A stretch of DNA of 64,000 nt from an uncultured Oscillospiraceae bacterium (GTDB lineage: Bacteria > Bacillota > Clostridia > Oscillospirales > Ruminococcaceae): contig CAKSKU010000014.1 of assembly GCA_934465295.1 (NCBI GenBank), positions 5,124 through 69,123 of the forward strand, written 5' to 3'. Positions 33,925-42,198 of this stretch are shown in pieces (the stretch's first letter is position 1; the number at the start of each line of letters is the position of its first letter). The position numbers were made by a program, and so were the translations under genes. Below the pieces are notes generated by a model. It was given only the letters and a program-made list of their open reading frames with translations, searched no databases and had not been told where the DNA came from.

Positions 33925-34464
33925 ATGGAATTTAAAGAACTTATAGAAGCAAGAAGAAGCATCAGAGCTTACGCCGAAAACGTGACCGTTACTGCGGACG
34001 ATATAAAATCGATGATAAGCGCCGCACAGCAGGCTCCGTCGTGGAAAAATTCACAGACGGGAAGATATTACGCTGTTATCTCGCCCGAAATGATCGCAAA
34101 GGTGCAGAGCGAATGTCTGCCCGAGTTCAATCAAAACAATTCCAGAAATGCAGGTGCGCTCATCGTTGCGGCTTATGTTGCCAACCGTTCGGGCTTTGAC
34201 CGTGACGGCAATCCCACGAACGAGTGCGGAAACGAATGGGGCGCTTACGACCTCGGACTTCAGAATCAGAACCTTATCCTTGCCGCAAGGGACAGCGGCT
34301 TTGACACGCTCATTATGGGTATCCGCAATGCGGAAAAGCTCTGCGAAATGCTCGGTATCCCCGAAGATCAGCACGTTATGTCGGTAATTGCAGTCGGTAA
34401 GAGAGCCGCTGAGCCGCAGAAGCCTGTAAGAAAGAATACCGAAGATATAGTGAAAATGTTCTGA
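33925..34464 (+). CDS. Nitroreductase family protein
   Basis: A 179-residue FMN-dependent oxidoreductase of the small nitroreductase type. The N-terminus (FKELIEARRSIRAYAENVTV) is the standard FMN-binding start. AAQQAPSWKNSQTGRYY and the C-terminal IAVGKRAAEPQKPVRKNTED are family signatures. The true substrate is unknown. ATG 33925 follows AAAAGGAG and lies downstream of the promoter; the longer in-frame opening from 33877 would start inside the -35/-10 region. Confidence 0.92.
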   Translation: MEFKELIEARRSIRAYAENVTVTADDIKSMISAAQQAPSWKNSQTGRYYAVISPEMIAKVQSECLPEFNQNNSRNAGALIVAAYVANRSGFDRDGNPTNECGNEWGAYDLGLQNQNLILAARDSGFDTLIMGIRNAEKLCEMLGIPEDQHVMSVIAVGKRAAEPQKPVRKNTEDIVKMF

Positions 34465-34469
34465 CCTTG

Positions 34470-34485
34470 ACACTATATATAGTGT
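34470..34485. promoter_or_regulatory. Perfect 16-bp palindrome resembling an NrdR box
   Basis: ACACTATATATAGTGT lies 6 bp after the nitroreductase stop and before its terminator. It is a perfect inverted repeat and matches the NrdR consensus better than the two boxes at the nrdD promoter, but it is about 150 bp upstream of them. Confidence 0.5.
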
Positions 34486-34493
34486 TAACACAT

Positions 34494-34535
34494 AAAAAGA
34501 GCCGTTCCGTCAAGCCTTTCGGAGCGGCTCTTTTT
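34494..34535 (+). terminator. Terminator of the nitroreductase gene
   Basis: AAAAAGAGCCGTTCCG pairs with CGGAGCGGCTCTTTTT (one G-U) around a 10-nt loop. It has T-runs on both strands. Confidence 0.92.
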
Positions 34536-34609
34536 GTCAATCCGCAATATCGACAAAAAAGATATTGGAAATTCATAAAAAACGCCGACCATGAAAATAT
34601 GTAACTCCC

Positions 34610-34638
34610 TTGTTTTTAATTATGAACTGTGATATAAT
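34610..34638 (+). promoter_or_regulatory. Promoter of nrdD-nrdG
   Basis: TTGTTT (34610-34615) and TATAAT (34633-34638) are spaced by 17 bp, with an upstream TG before the -10. The leader is about 150 nt, carrying both NrdR boxes at its start. Confidence 0.78.
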
Positions 34639-34684
34639 TCAATATATGGTGCTCGAAAATAAAATATTTTACAATATATAGTGT
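34639..34684. promoter_or_regulatory. Pair of NrdR boxes at the nrdD promoter
   Basis: Box 1 is TCAATATATGGTGC (34639-34652), box 2 ACAATATATAGTGT (34671-34684). They are in register 32 bp apart, three helical turns, the spacing known for NrdR. They begin immediately after the -10 element, so bound NrdR would block initiation. Confidence 0.8.
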
Positions 34685-34797
34685 ACCGGTAGGCGTTAAA
34701 CGTTTGATATTTACTGTAAGTTTAATAAATTTGATAGAAAGCCGATAAACAGCTCGGCGAAAAAGAATGAAAAGGCAATGAACAGGGAGGGCCAAAA

Positions 34798-36972
34798 ATG
34801 AAGATCATCAAAAGAAACGGAGCGGAAGAGATTTTTGACATCAACAAGGTCGTGAATGCTATCGCCAAGGCTAACAATGCAGGTGATAAGAACGAGCTTA
34901 CCGAGGGTCAGATCGCAGACATCGCCGACTATATCGAATATAAGTGCGGCAAGGTTGGAAGAGCCGTTTCTGTTGAGGAAATTCAGGATATGGTCGAGAG
35001 CCAGATCATGGCAAAGGGCGCATTCGATGTTGCCCGCCGCTATGTAAGATACCGTTACACCCGTTCGCTCGTTCGTAAGGCAAACACCACAGACGACCGC
35101 ATACTCACTCTCCTCGAATGCAACAACGAGGAAGTTATGCAGGAAAATTCCAACAAGAACCCCGTTGTCAACAGCGTCCAGCGTGACTATATGGCAGGCG
35201 AGGTAAGCCGTGATATCACGAACCGTCTGCTCCTGCCGCACGATATCGTCGAAGCTGACAAGCAGGGCATCATACACTTCCACGACTCCGATTATTTCGC
35301 ACAGCATATGCATAACTGCGACCTCGTGAACCTTGAAGATATGCTCCAGAACGGCACTGTCATCAGCGAAACGCTCATCGAAAAGCCGCACAGCTTCTCG
35401 ACAGCCTGCAATATTGCAACGCAGATCATCGCACAGGTCGCTTCAAATCAGTACGGCGGTCAGAGCATAAGCCTTGCGCACCTTGCACCGTTCGTGCAGA
35501 TCTCCCGTGACAAGATACACCGTGACGTTCTCGATGAGGTCAAGGCTCTCGGGGCAGAACCGAGCGAGACCAAAATTGCCGAGATCGTTGAAAAGCGTCT
35601 CCACAAGGAGATCGAAAAAGGCGTTCAGACTATCCAGTATCAGGTAGTGACCTTGATGACAACAAACGGTCAGGCTCCGTTCCTCACCGTGTTTATGTAT
35701 CTTAACGAAGCCAAGAACGAAAACGAGAAGCAGGATCTTGCGCTCATCATCGAAGAAATGCTCCGTCAGCGCTATCAGGGCGTAAAGAACGAAGCGGGCG
35801 TGTGGATAACCCCTGCTTTCCCGAAGCTTATATATGTTCTCGAAAATGACAATGTTGACGAGGACAGCCCGTATTTCTACCTCACCGAGCTTGCCGCAAA
35901 ATGCACGGCAAAGCGCCTTGTTCCCGACTATATCAGCGAAAAGGTAATGCTCCGGCTCAAGGTTGACAAGAACGGCGAGGGACACTGCTATACCTGCATG
36001 GGCTGCAGAAGCTTCCTCACACCTTATGTTGACGAAAACGGCAAGCCGAAGTATTACGGCAGATTCAATCAGGGCGTTGTAACTATCAACCTTGTTGACG
36101 TTGCGCTCTCCTCGGGCGGCGATATGGATAAATTCTGGAAGATATTCGATGACCGTCTTGACCTTTGCTACCGTGCGCTGATGTGCCGTCACGAAAGACT
36201 CAAAGGCACATTGTCCGATGCCGCACCTATCCTCTGGCAGTACGGCGCACTCGCAAGACTTAAAAAGGGCGAGCCTATCGACAAGCTTCTCTACGGCGGA
36301 TATTCCACCATTTCGCTCGGCTATGCAGGTCTTTGCGAATGTACAAGATATATGACGGGCAAGTCCCACACCGACCCCGAAGCTACACCGTTTGCACTTG
36401 AAGTTATGCAGCACATGAACGATGTCTGCGCAGAGTGGAAAAAGAAAGAGAACATCGACTTCTCGATCTACGGAACTCCGCTCGAAAGCACGACCTATAA
36501 ATTCTCCAAGTGCCTGCAGAAGCGCTTCGGCATAATCAAGGGCGTAACGGACAAGAATTATATCACGAACAGCTATCACGTTCACGTTACCGAGCAGATA
36601 GACGCTTTCACAAAGCTCAAATTTGAATCGCAGTTCCAGGCTCTCTCCCCGGGAGGAGCTATCAGCTATGTTGAAGTTCCGAATATGCAGAACAACATTC
36701 CTGCCGTTATAAAGATAATGAAGTTCATCTATGAAAACATTATGTATGCGGAGCTTAACACGAAGAGCGACTACTGCCAGGTATGCGGATATGACGGCGA
36801 GATAAAGATCGTCGAGGACGAGGACGGAAAACTCGTCTGGGAATGTCCGAACTGCAAAAACCGTGACCAGAACAAGCTCAACGTTGCCCGCCGCACCTGC
36901 GGTTATATCGGCACACAGTTCTGGAATCAGGGCAGAACGCAGGAGATAAAAGAAAGGGTACTCCATCTGTAA
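34798..36972 (+). CDS. nrdD: Anaerobic ribonucleoside-triphosphate reductase
   Basis: A 724-residue class III ribonucleotide reductase making dNTPs without oxygen. The N-terminal ATP-cone (MKIIKRNGAEEIFDINKVVN) is the allosteric domain. The body includes HFHDSDYFAQHMHNCDLVNL-type sequence. The C-terminus holds a zinc site with CQVC and CPNC (about 660-685) and the glycyl radical site RRTCGYIGTQFWNQGR (Gly near 702). It overlaps nrdG by 1 bp. It is expected to be repressed by NrdR when dATP is plentiful. Confidence 0.97.
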   Translation: MKIIKRNGAEEIFDINKVVNAIAKANNAGDKNELTEGQIADIADYIEYKCGKVGRAVSVEEIQDMVESQIMAKGAFDVARRYVRYRYTRSLVRKANTTDDRILTLLECNNEEVMQENSNKNPVVNSVQRDYMAGEVSRDITNRLLLPHDIVEADKQGIIHFHDSDYFAQHMHNCDLVNLEDMLQNGTVISETLIEKPHSFSTACNIATQIIAQVASNQYGGQSISLAHLAPFVQISRDKIHRDVLDEVKALGAEPSETKIAEIVEKRLHKEIEKGVQTIQYQVVTLMTTNGQAPFLTVFMYLNEAKNENEKQDLALIIEEMLRQRYQGVKNEAGVWITPAFPKLIYVLENDNVDEDSPYFYLTELAAKCTAKRLVPDYISEKVMLRLKVDKNGEGHCYTCMGCRSFLTPYVDENGKPKYYGRFNQGVVTINLVDVALSSGGDMDKFWKIFDDRLDLCYRALMCRHERLKGTLSDAAPILWQYGALARLKKGEPIDKLLYGGYSTISLGYAGLCECTRYMTGKSHTDPEATPFALEVMQHMNDVCAEWKKKENIDFSIYGTPLESTTYKFSKCLQKRFGIIKGVTDKNYITNSYHVHVTEQIDAFTKLKFESQFQALSPGGAISYVEVPNMQNNIPAVIKIMKFIYENIMYAELNTKSDYCQVCGYDGEIKIVEDEDGKLVWECPNCKNRDQNKLNVARRTCGYIGTQFWNQGRTQEIKERVLHL

Positions 36973-37508
36973 TGAATTACGGTGAAATAAAGAATTTTGA
37001 TATTGCAAACGGCGAGGGTGTCCGGGTCTCGTTATTCGTTTCGGGCTGCACCCACCACTGCAAAGGCTGCTTTAACCCCGAAACGTGGAATTTCGGCTTC
37101 GGCAGCGTCTACACAAAGGAAACAGAAGACAGCATAATAAAAATGCTGTCTTTTCCTTACATTGACGGACTTTCGCTGCTCGGCGGCGAGCCGTTTGAAC
37201 CCGATAATCAGCGTGAGCTTGTAAAGCTGCTGAAAAGGGTGCGCACCGAGCTTCCCGACAAGGACGTGTGGTGCTATTCGGGATATATTTTCGATGAAGA
37301 GCTGCTCTCCGAAAGCCGTGCCCGATGCGAGGTCACGGACGAGATGCTTTCGCTAATCGATGTTCTCGTTGACGGAGAATTCAGGGAAGAATTAAAGGAC
37401 GTTTCGCTCGTTTTCAGAGGTTCTTCCAACCAGCGCATAATCGATGTGAAAAAGTCGCTCGAAAGCGGCGAAGTTGTCCCCTATAAACTGAAAATGAGTG
37501 ATATATAA
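36972..37508 (+). CDS. nrdG: Anaerobic ribonucleotide reductase activating enzyme
   Basis: A 178-residue radical SAM protein that puts the glycyl radical on NrdD. The iron-sulfur cysteines are C26, C30 and C33 in SGCTHHCKGC, and LLGGEPF is the SAM-binding GGE motif. Its ATG shares one base with the nrdD stop (TAATG), so the two are coupled. Confidence 0.96.
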   Translation: MNYGEIKNFDIANGEGVRVSLFVSGCTHHCKGCFNPETWNFGFGSVYTKETEDSIIKMLSFPYIDGLSLLGGEPFEPDNQRELVKLLKRVRTELPDKDVWCYSGYIFDEELLSESRARCEVTDEMLSLIDVLVDGEFREELKDVSLVFRGSSNQRIIDVKKSLESGEVVPYKLKMSDI

Positions 37509-37510
37509 CT

Positions 37511-38239
37511 ATGAAAATACTGATCATCCGCCACGGCGACCCGAATTACGAGATAGACGGTTTGACTGAAAAGGGCAAATGCGAAGCCGAGTTTCTCTCC
37601 GAGCGAATTTCAAAGCTTGATGTGAAAAAATTCTACGTTTCGCCCCTCGGCAGAGCAAAGGCAACAGCCGCTTATACTCTCGAAAAGATGAACCGCACAG
37701 CCGAAGAATGTCCGTGGCTGCGTGAGTTTGACGCTCACATCACTGACGAACACAGCGGCGAACAGCGTATCCCGTGGGACTTGCTCCCCGAGGACTGGAC
37801 AAAGGTCAGCGAGTATTACAGCAGGGATGAGTGGTACAAAGCTCCGCTTATGGCGAACGGCAATGTCATTGACGAGGCGAAAAAGGTCTATGACGGTCTG
37901 GACAAAATTCTCGCCGAGAACGGCTATGTCCGTGAGGGAAACTATTACCGTGCCGAAAAGCCCAACAATGATACGATAGTGCTTTTCTGTCACTTCGGCG
38001 TTGAGTGCGTGATGCTCGGCTATCTGCTCGGCATTTCGCCCGTGCTGCTTTGGCATGGCTTCTGTGCCGCTCCGACCTCCGTTACAACGCTCGTTACCGA
38101 GGAACGCCGCAAGGGCATTGCCTACTTCCGCACGGGTTCGTTCGGCGACACTTCGCACCTTTATGTGAAAGGCGAGCCGCCTGCATTTGCGGCAAGATTC
38201 TGTGAGTGCTTCGATAACGAAGATGAAAGACACGATTAA
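37511..38239 (+). CDS. Histidine phosphatase family protein
   Basis: A 242-residue protein of the phosphoglycerate mutase-like fold. The N-terminal LIIRHGDPNYE carries the RHG motif with the phosphorylated His; YVSPLGRAKATA supplies the second Arg; and LFCHFGVE gives the later His. The substrate cannot be told from sequence. It starts 2 bp after nrdG, so it is probably in the same operon. Confidence 0.9.
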   Translation: MKILIIRHGDPNYEIDGLTEKGKCEAEFLSERISKLDVKKFYVSPLGRAKATAAYTLEKMNRTAEECPWLREFDAHITDEHSGEQRIPWDLLPEDWTKVSEYYSRDEWYKAPLMANGNVIDEAKKVYDGLDKILAENGYVREGNYYRAEKPNNDTIVLFCHFGVECVMLGYLLGISPVLLWHGFCAAPTSVTTLVTEERRKGIAYFRTGSFGDTSHLYVKGEPPAFAARFCECFDNEDERHD

Positions 38240-38252
38240 AGGATATTTAAAT

Positions 38253-39482
38253 ATGAAAAGTGAACGAATTTACCCGAAAGCAGTTGTCACCAAGAAAGCC
38301 GAAGCTTCTCTGAAAAAGGGTCACCCCTGGATATATGATACCGAGATAGAAAGCCTTGACAACGGCGCACCGAACGGCGGTATCATTGATGTTTTCTCCG
38401 AGAAAGGCTCATACCTCGGCAGCGGATTTCTTAGCGAAAAGAGCAAGATACGAATTCGCATCATCTCCAAAAATGCGAATGATAAATTCGATTATAACTT
38501 CTGGAAACGCCGTGTAAAGTACGCCTACGACTACCGCAAAACCGTTATGGGTGAAGATATATCCTGCTGCCGTATCATTTTCGGCGAGGCGGATGAGCTT
38601 CCGGGACTTACCGTTGACCGCTACAACGATCTGCTCGTAACGCAGGTGCTTTCCTACGGTATGGAGCTTGTAAAGGACGATGTTTTCCGTGCGCTCGTCG
38701 AGGTTTTCGCCGAGGATAACGAAAAGATAAGCGGAATTTTTGAGCGGAACGATGTTGCTATCCGTGAACTCGAAGGAATGGAGTGCGGAAAAGGCTGGTA
38801 CAAGGCTGATTTCGTGGGGATTCCCGACTCGGTCGAGACTGTTATATGCGAAAACGGCGTAAAGTATCACGTTGACGTTGAAAACGGACAGAAAACGGGC
38901 TTCTTCCTCGATCAGAAGTACAATCGACTTGCCGCCGCCAAAATTGCCAAGGGCAAGACCGTTCTCGACTGCTTTACACATACGGGTTCGTTCGCCCTCA
39001 ACGCCGCAATGGGCGGTGCAAAGCACGTCACAGCCGTTGACGTTTCGCAGACCGCTGTTGATATGGCGAAGCGCAATGCGCAGGAAAACGGACTGGACGA
39101 CCGAATGGATTTCCTCTGCACGAACGTCTTTGACCTCCTCCCGAAGCTTGCCGAGGAGAAGAAAAAGCCCTACGATATGATAATCCTCGACCCACCCGCA
39201 TTCACCAAGAGCAGGGGAACGATCGGCAGCGCAGAGCGCGGCTATAAGGAGATAAACTACCGTGCGATGAAGCTCCTGCCGAGAGGCGGCTACCTCGCAA
39301 CGTGCAGCTGCTCGCACTTTATGAACAACGAGCTTTTTGTGAAGATGCTCATGTCGGCGGCAAAGGACGCAGATGTCCAGCTAAAGCTGATAGAAGTCCG
39401 CCGTCAGTCCCCCGACCACCCGACTTTGATGAACGTTCCCGAAACGGACTATCTTAAGTTTTATTTGTTCCAGGTGGTTTGA
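38253..39482 (+). CDS. Class I rRNA large-subunit methyltransferase, RlmI-like
   Basis: A 409-residue protein with an N-terminal PUA domain (KAVVTKKAEASLKKGHPWIY) and a C-terminal Rossmann methyltransferase. VLDCFTHTGSFALNAAMGGA is the SAM-binding loop, MIILDPPAFTKS the catalytic NPPF-type motif, and CSCSHFMNNELF follows. The family methylates 23S rRNA cytosine C5. The ATG at 38253 has AAAGGA upstream and marks the conserved N-terminus. Confidence 0.93.
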   Translation: MKSERIYPKAVVTKKAEASLKKGHPWIYDTEIESLDNGAPNGGIIDVFSEKGSYLGSGFLSEKSKIRIRIISKNANDKFDYNFWKRRVKYAYDYRKTVMGEDISCCRIIFGEADELPGLTVDRYNDLLVTQVLSYGMELVKDDVFRALVEVFAEDNEKISGIFERNDVAIRELEGMECGKGWYKADFVGIPDSVETVICENGVKYHVDVENGQKTGFFLDQKYNRLAAAKIAKGKTVLDCFTHTGSFALNAAMGGAKHVTAVDVSQTAVDMAKRNAQENGLDDRMDFLCTNVFDLLPKLAEEKKKPYDMIILDPPAFTKSRGTIGSAERGYKEINYRAMKLLPRGGYLATCSCSHFMNNELFVKMLMSAAKDADVQLKLIEVRRQSPDHPTLMNVPETDYLKFYLFQVV

Positions 39483-39483
39483 G

Positions 39484-40320
39484 GTGAATTCGGAATTCGG
39501 AATTCGGAATGCGGAATTCGGAATTATTTGCAGAGCTTAACTTTGTATGAGAACTGCGAAGCCAAGCAGCTGGTCGAGCTGAGCACAGCTCGTCAGGTGT
39601 CCAGAGGGCGGAAGCCCTTTGGTCGCTCTCCGCAGAGAGCGAAATCCCCTAAACTAACAGTCCATTCATTGTCGCAATAGCGTAATCAGTAGCAAATAAA
39701 AAAGCGCAATTCACACGAAATAGGTAAAACGGACTATGAAAAAACAAGTTTCGTAAACCTAAAAATGTGAATTGCGCAATTCTGTTTTTCCTCAAAAATT
39801 ATCCTTGAAGCGAAAATTCACGAACGTAAGTGAGTGGATTTGAAGCTTCAACGCAGTATGAGTGGTAAAGCACAGTATGAACGGTTATGGAATATGTCAA
39901 TAAGAACGGCGAATGTTGCTCTTCCTTCATATCCCACCGCCGTTCAAACGATGTCGGCATAAAATGCTTATCGCTTTCGCTCTGCGCATTTTATGCCGAG
40001 GATAGTTTGTTTTAGAAAAAAAGAATTGGTGCAATTCACATTTATGGTTTTACAAAACTGATTTCTCATAGTATGTTTTCCCTGTTTCGTGTGAATTGCG
40101 CCATTTTAGCTGTTAGTGATTTGCACTTATTGCAACTGAAATTTTGCTGTTAGTTTAGGGGATTTCGCTCTCCTGCTAAAGGTCAAATTGACCTGCGACA
40201 AGGGCGGCTCCTCGCCCCCTTGACCCCTCGCAAGCTGTGCTCAGCTTGACCAGCTGCTTTGCTCAGCTTGACCAGCTGCTGTGCTCAGCTCGACCGGCTG
40301 CTTTGCTTCGCATCACTCAT
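39484..40320 (+). repeat. Composite repeat R4, full copy 1
   Basis: About 830 bp without a plausible gene. In order: a GGAATTC-type microsatellite (39486-39526), a CAGAGGGCGGAAGCCCTTTGG...GCTCTCCGCAGAGAGC box and a hairpin module (39704-39776). Then come a CTTGAAGCGAAAATTCACGA...GAAGCTTCAACG segment, a GCATAAAATGCTTATCGC...GCCGAGGATAGTTTG box, a second hairpin module (40028-40102) and a GGGGCGAGGAG-like G/C box. It matches 49605-50385 in reverse orientation across its whole length. Confidence 0.82.
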
Positions 40321-40332
40321 AGATATTTGAGC

Positions 40333-40361
40333 TTGACAAAAAACGCCGATTAAGGTATAAT
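40333..40361 (+). promoter_or_regulatory. Promoter of the TauE/SafE permease gene
   Basis: TTGACA (40333-40338) and TATAAT (40356-40361) with a 17-bp spacer. Transcription should start near 40368. Confidence 0.88.
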
Positions 40362-40412
40362 AATGCTGAAAAAGTGTGTAGGGGCAAATTTATCGAAAAG
40401 GAAGTTTTTGTT

Positions 40413-41186
40413 ATTCTTTACAAGTTTATCATCTGCTTCATCGCAGGCATCGGTGCAGGTCTCGGAACGGGATTTGCGGGAATGAGTGCTGCTGCAGTTA
40501 TCACCCCTATGCTCGTTGCTTTCCTCGGAATGGATCCGTATATGGCGGTCGGCATCGCCCTTGCTTCGGACGTGCTTGCAAGCGCAGTTTCCGCTTACAC
40601 CTACGGCAAAAACAAGAACCTCGACATTCGCAACGGTCTTATCATGATGGTCACGGTGCTTGTGTTCACTATGGTCGGCAGTTATGTTTCGAGCCTTGTA
40701 CCGAGCGCCACAATGGGCAATTTTTCACTGATAATGACGACATTTCTCGGCGTAAAATTCCTTGTGAAGCCTGTTATGACGACAAAGGAAAAAATGGCGC
40801 AGACAGACCCGAAAAAGCGTGTTGTCCAGTCGATCATATGCGGAATGCTCATCGGCTTTATCTGCGGATTTGTCGGCGCAGGCGGCGGAATGATGATGCT
40901 CCTGATACTCACTTCCGTGCTTGGATATGAGCTTAAAACTGCGGTCGGAACGAGCGTGTTTATTATGACCTTCACGGCGCTGACGGGTTCGCTCAGCCAC
41001 TTTGCACTCGGCGGCGCACCCGATATATGGGCGCTCGTATTCTGCATTTTAAGCACGCTTTTATGGGCAAGGATTGCCGCTGTTTTCGCAAACAAGGCAG
41101 AGCCTAAGACGCTCAACCGTGCGGTCGGCATTGTGCTTATCGTGCTTGGCATCGGCATTTTTGCTTTTAAATTTATCACAGGTTAA
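40413..41186 (+). CDS. TauE/SafE family anion exporter, probable ATT start
   Basis: A protein of about 257 residues with around eight membrane helices. Visible family features include GAGLGTGFAGMSAAAVITPM, GFICGFVGAGGGMMML and a repeated two-half layout. Members export sulfite, sulfoacetate or related anions. The frame has no ATG or TTG near the start. GTG 40374 would leave a leader of only about 6 nt and no ribosome binding site. ATT at 40413 follows AAAAGGAAG by 9 nt and starts directly before the first helix. If GTG is used the gene begins at 40374. Confidence 0.88.
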   Translation: MLYKFIICFIAGIGAGLGTGFAGMSAAAVITPMLVAFLGMDPYMAVGIALASDVLASAVSAYTYGKNKNLDIRNGLIMMVTVLVFTMVGSYVSSLVPSATMGNFSLIMTTFLGVKFLVKPVMTTKEKMAQTDPKKRVVQSIICGMLIGFICGFVGAGGGMMMLLILTSVLGYELKTAVGTSVFIMTFTALTGSLSHFALGGAPDIWALVFCILSTLLWARIAAVFANKAEPKTLNRAVGIVLIVLGIGIFAFKFITG

Positions 41187-41208
41187 TTCCGAAAGAAGTA
41201 ATTTTACT

Positions 41209-41682
41209 ATGAATAAAACAAACGCAATGCGGCAGCTTGAGACCGCAAAAATAAATTTCCGCACGGCTGAATATGAAGTTGACGAAAACGACCTTTCGGG
41301 TGTTCACGTTGCAAAAGAACTCGGTCAGCCGCCCGAACAGGTATTCAAAACGCTCGTTTTAAAGGGCGAGCGGACGGGATTTTTCGTCTGCTGCATACCC
41401 GTTGACAGGGAGCTTGACCTCAAAAAAGCTGCGAAAGCCGCTCATGACAAGAAAGCCGAGATGCTTCCGCTCAAAGACCTTCTCCCGACGACGGGATATA
41501 TCCGAGGCGGTTGTTCGCCTATCGGAATGAAGAAGAAATTCCCGACATTTATCGATGAAACGGCTATACTTTTCGATGAGATCGCCGTCAGCGCAGGCAT
41601 AAGGGGCGCACAGATAATCGTAAACGGTGAGACTCTTGCCGAATACCTCGGTGCGGAGCTTATCGATCTTGTTCAGGATTAA
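41209..41682 (+). CDS. ybaK: YbaK/EbsC-type aminoacyl-tRNA deacylase
   Basis: A 157-residue trans-editing enzyme that removes Cys from Cys-tRNA(Pro). Signatures: VHVAKELGQPPEQVFKTLVL, the Lys of LKGERTGFFVCCIPVDRELD and the C-terminal GGCSPIGMKKKFPTFIDE. The N-terminal residues precede the usual family start by a few. It lies 22 bp after the permease gene and 13 bp before the next, so the three may share one transcript. Confidence 0.93.
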   Translation: MNKTNAMRQLETAKINFRTAEYEVDENDLSGVHVAKELGQPPEQVFKTLVLKGERTGFFVCCIPVDRELDLKKAAKAAHDKKAEMLPLKDLLPTTGYIRGGCSPIGMKKKFPTFIDETAILFDEIAVSAGIRGAQIIVNGETLAEYLGAELIDLVQD

Positions 41683-41695
41683 AAAGGGCAGAATT

Positions 41696-42142
41696 ATGAC
41701 ATCATTCGTTATCGCAGCCGCAGTTTTTATCTTGTCTGCGGCTTTGCTTATACTCGGGGCTAAGCTTTCCGAGCGCAGGAAGAAATATCTTCGGGGGCTG
41801 GAAGACTTTATGCAGAAATGCAGACACTACAAGGCTTCGGTCCTCGATGTAAAGGACGTTCCCGTTGACCGTGACGGCAATACCGTGAGTGCGGTCATTC
41901 TCCAGTTCCGTGATGAGGAGCGCAAAAGCACCATCGTCCACCGCTACACCCAAAGCAGCGGAAAACGCTATTTCCGGGGCGACGAGGTGGAGCTTTACTA
42001 CTGCGATGAAACGGACACCGCCTGCATAAAGGACGATAACCCATTTTACCGAAAGGCACGCCGGCTCGGGGCGTTCTCCGCTCTTTGCAGAATAACTGCG
42101 GTGTTGGGGATAGCGGCAGCTGTGCTTGTTCTGATTGTATAA
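41696..42142 (+). CDS. DUF3592-type membrane protein
   Basis: A 148-residue protein with a membrane helix at each end (about 3-22 and 126-147). Between them is a beta-rich domain containing HYKASVLDVKDVPVDRDGNT and GDEVELYYCDETDTACI, the layout of the DUF3592 family. Function is unknown. AAAAGGGCAG precedes the ATG. Confidence 0.75.
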   Translation: MTSFVIAAAVFILSAALLILGAKLSERRKKYLRGLEDFMQKCRHYKASVLDVKDVPVDRDGNTVSAVILQFRDEERKSTIVHRYTQSSGKRYFRGDEVELYYCDETDTACIKDDNPFYRKARRLGAFSALCRITAVLGIAAAVLVLIV

Positions 42143-42198
42143 ATTTATATAAAAACGGAAATAATACCGCCAAAGACTTGTAAGTCGGAGGCGAAAAA

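Noticed and set aside
34729..34754. Sigma-28-like sequence TAAT-N14-GCCGATAA before nrdD
   Set aside because: The -35 part is imperfect and the spacer is 14. A good sigma-A promoter with NrdR boxes already explains nrdD, and the gene has no link to motility.
34729..34754. Second promoter for nrdD
   Set aside because: No TATAAT-type element with proper spacing lies near this site.
35443..37008. 521-codon open frame antisense to nrdD
   Set aside because: nrdD is complete with all catalytic motifs on the + strand, and the antisense frame has no features of its own.
39484..40320. R4 as a CRISPR array
   Set aside because: The repeated boxes are palindromic, unequal in spacing and only two per copy, and no cas gene is present.
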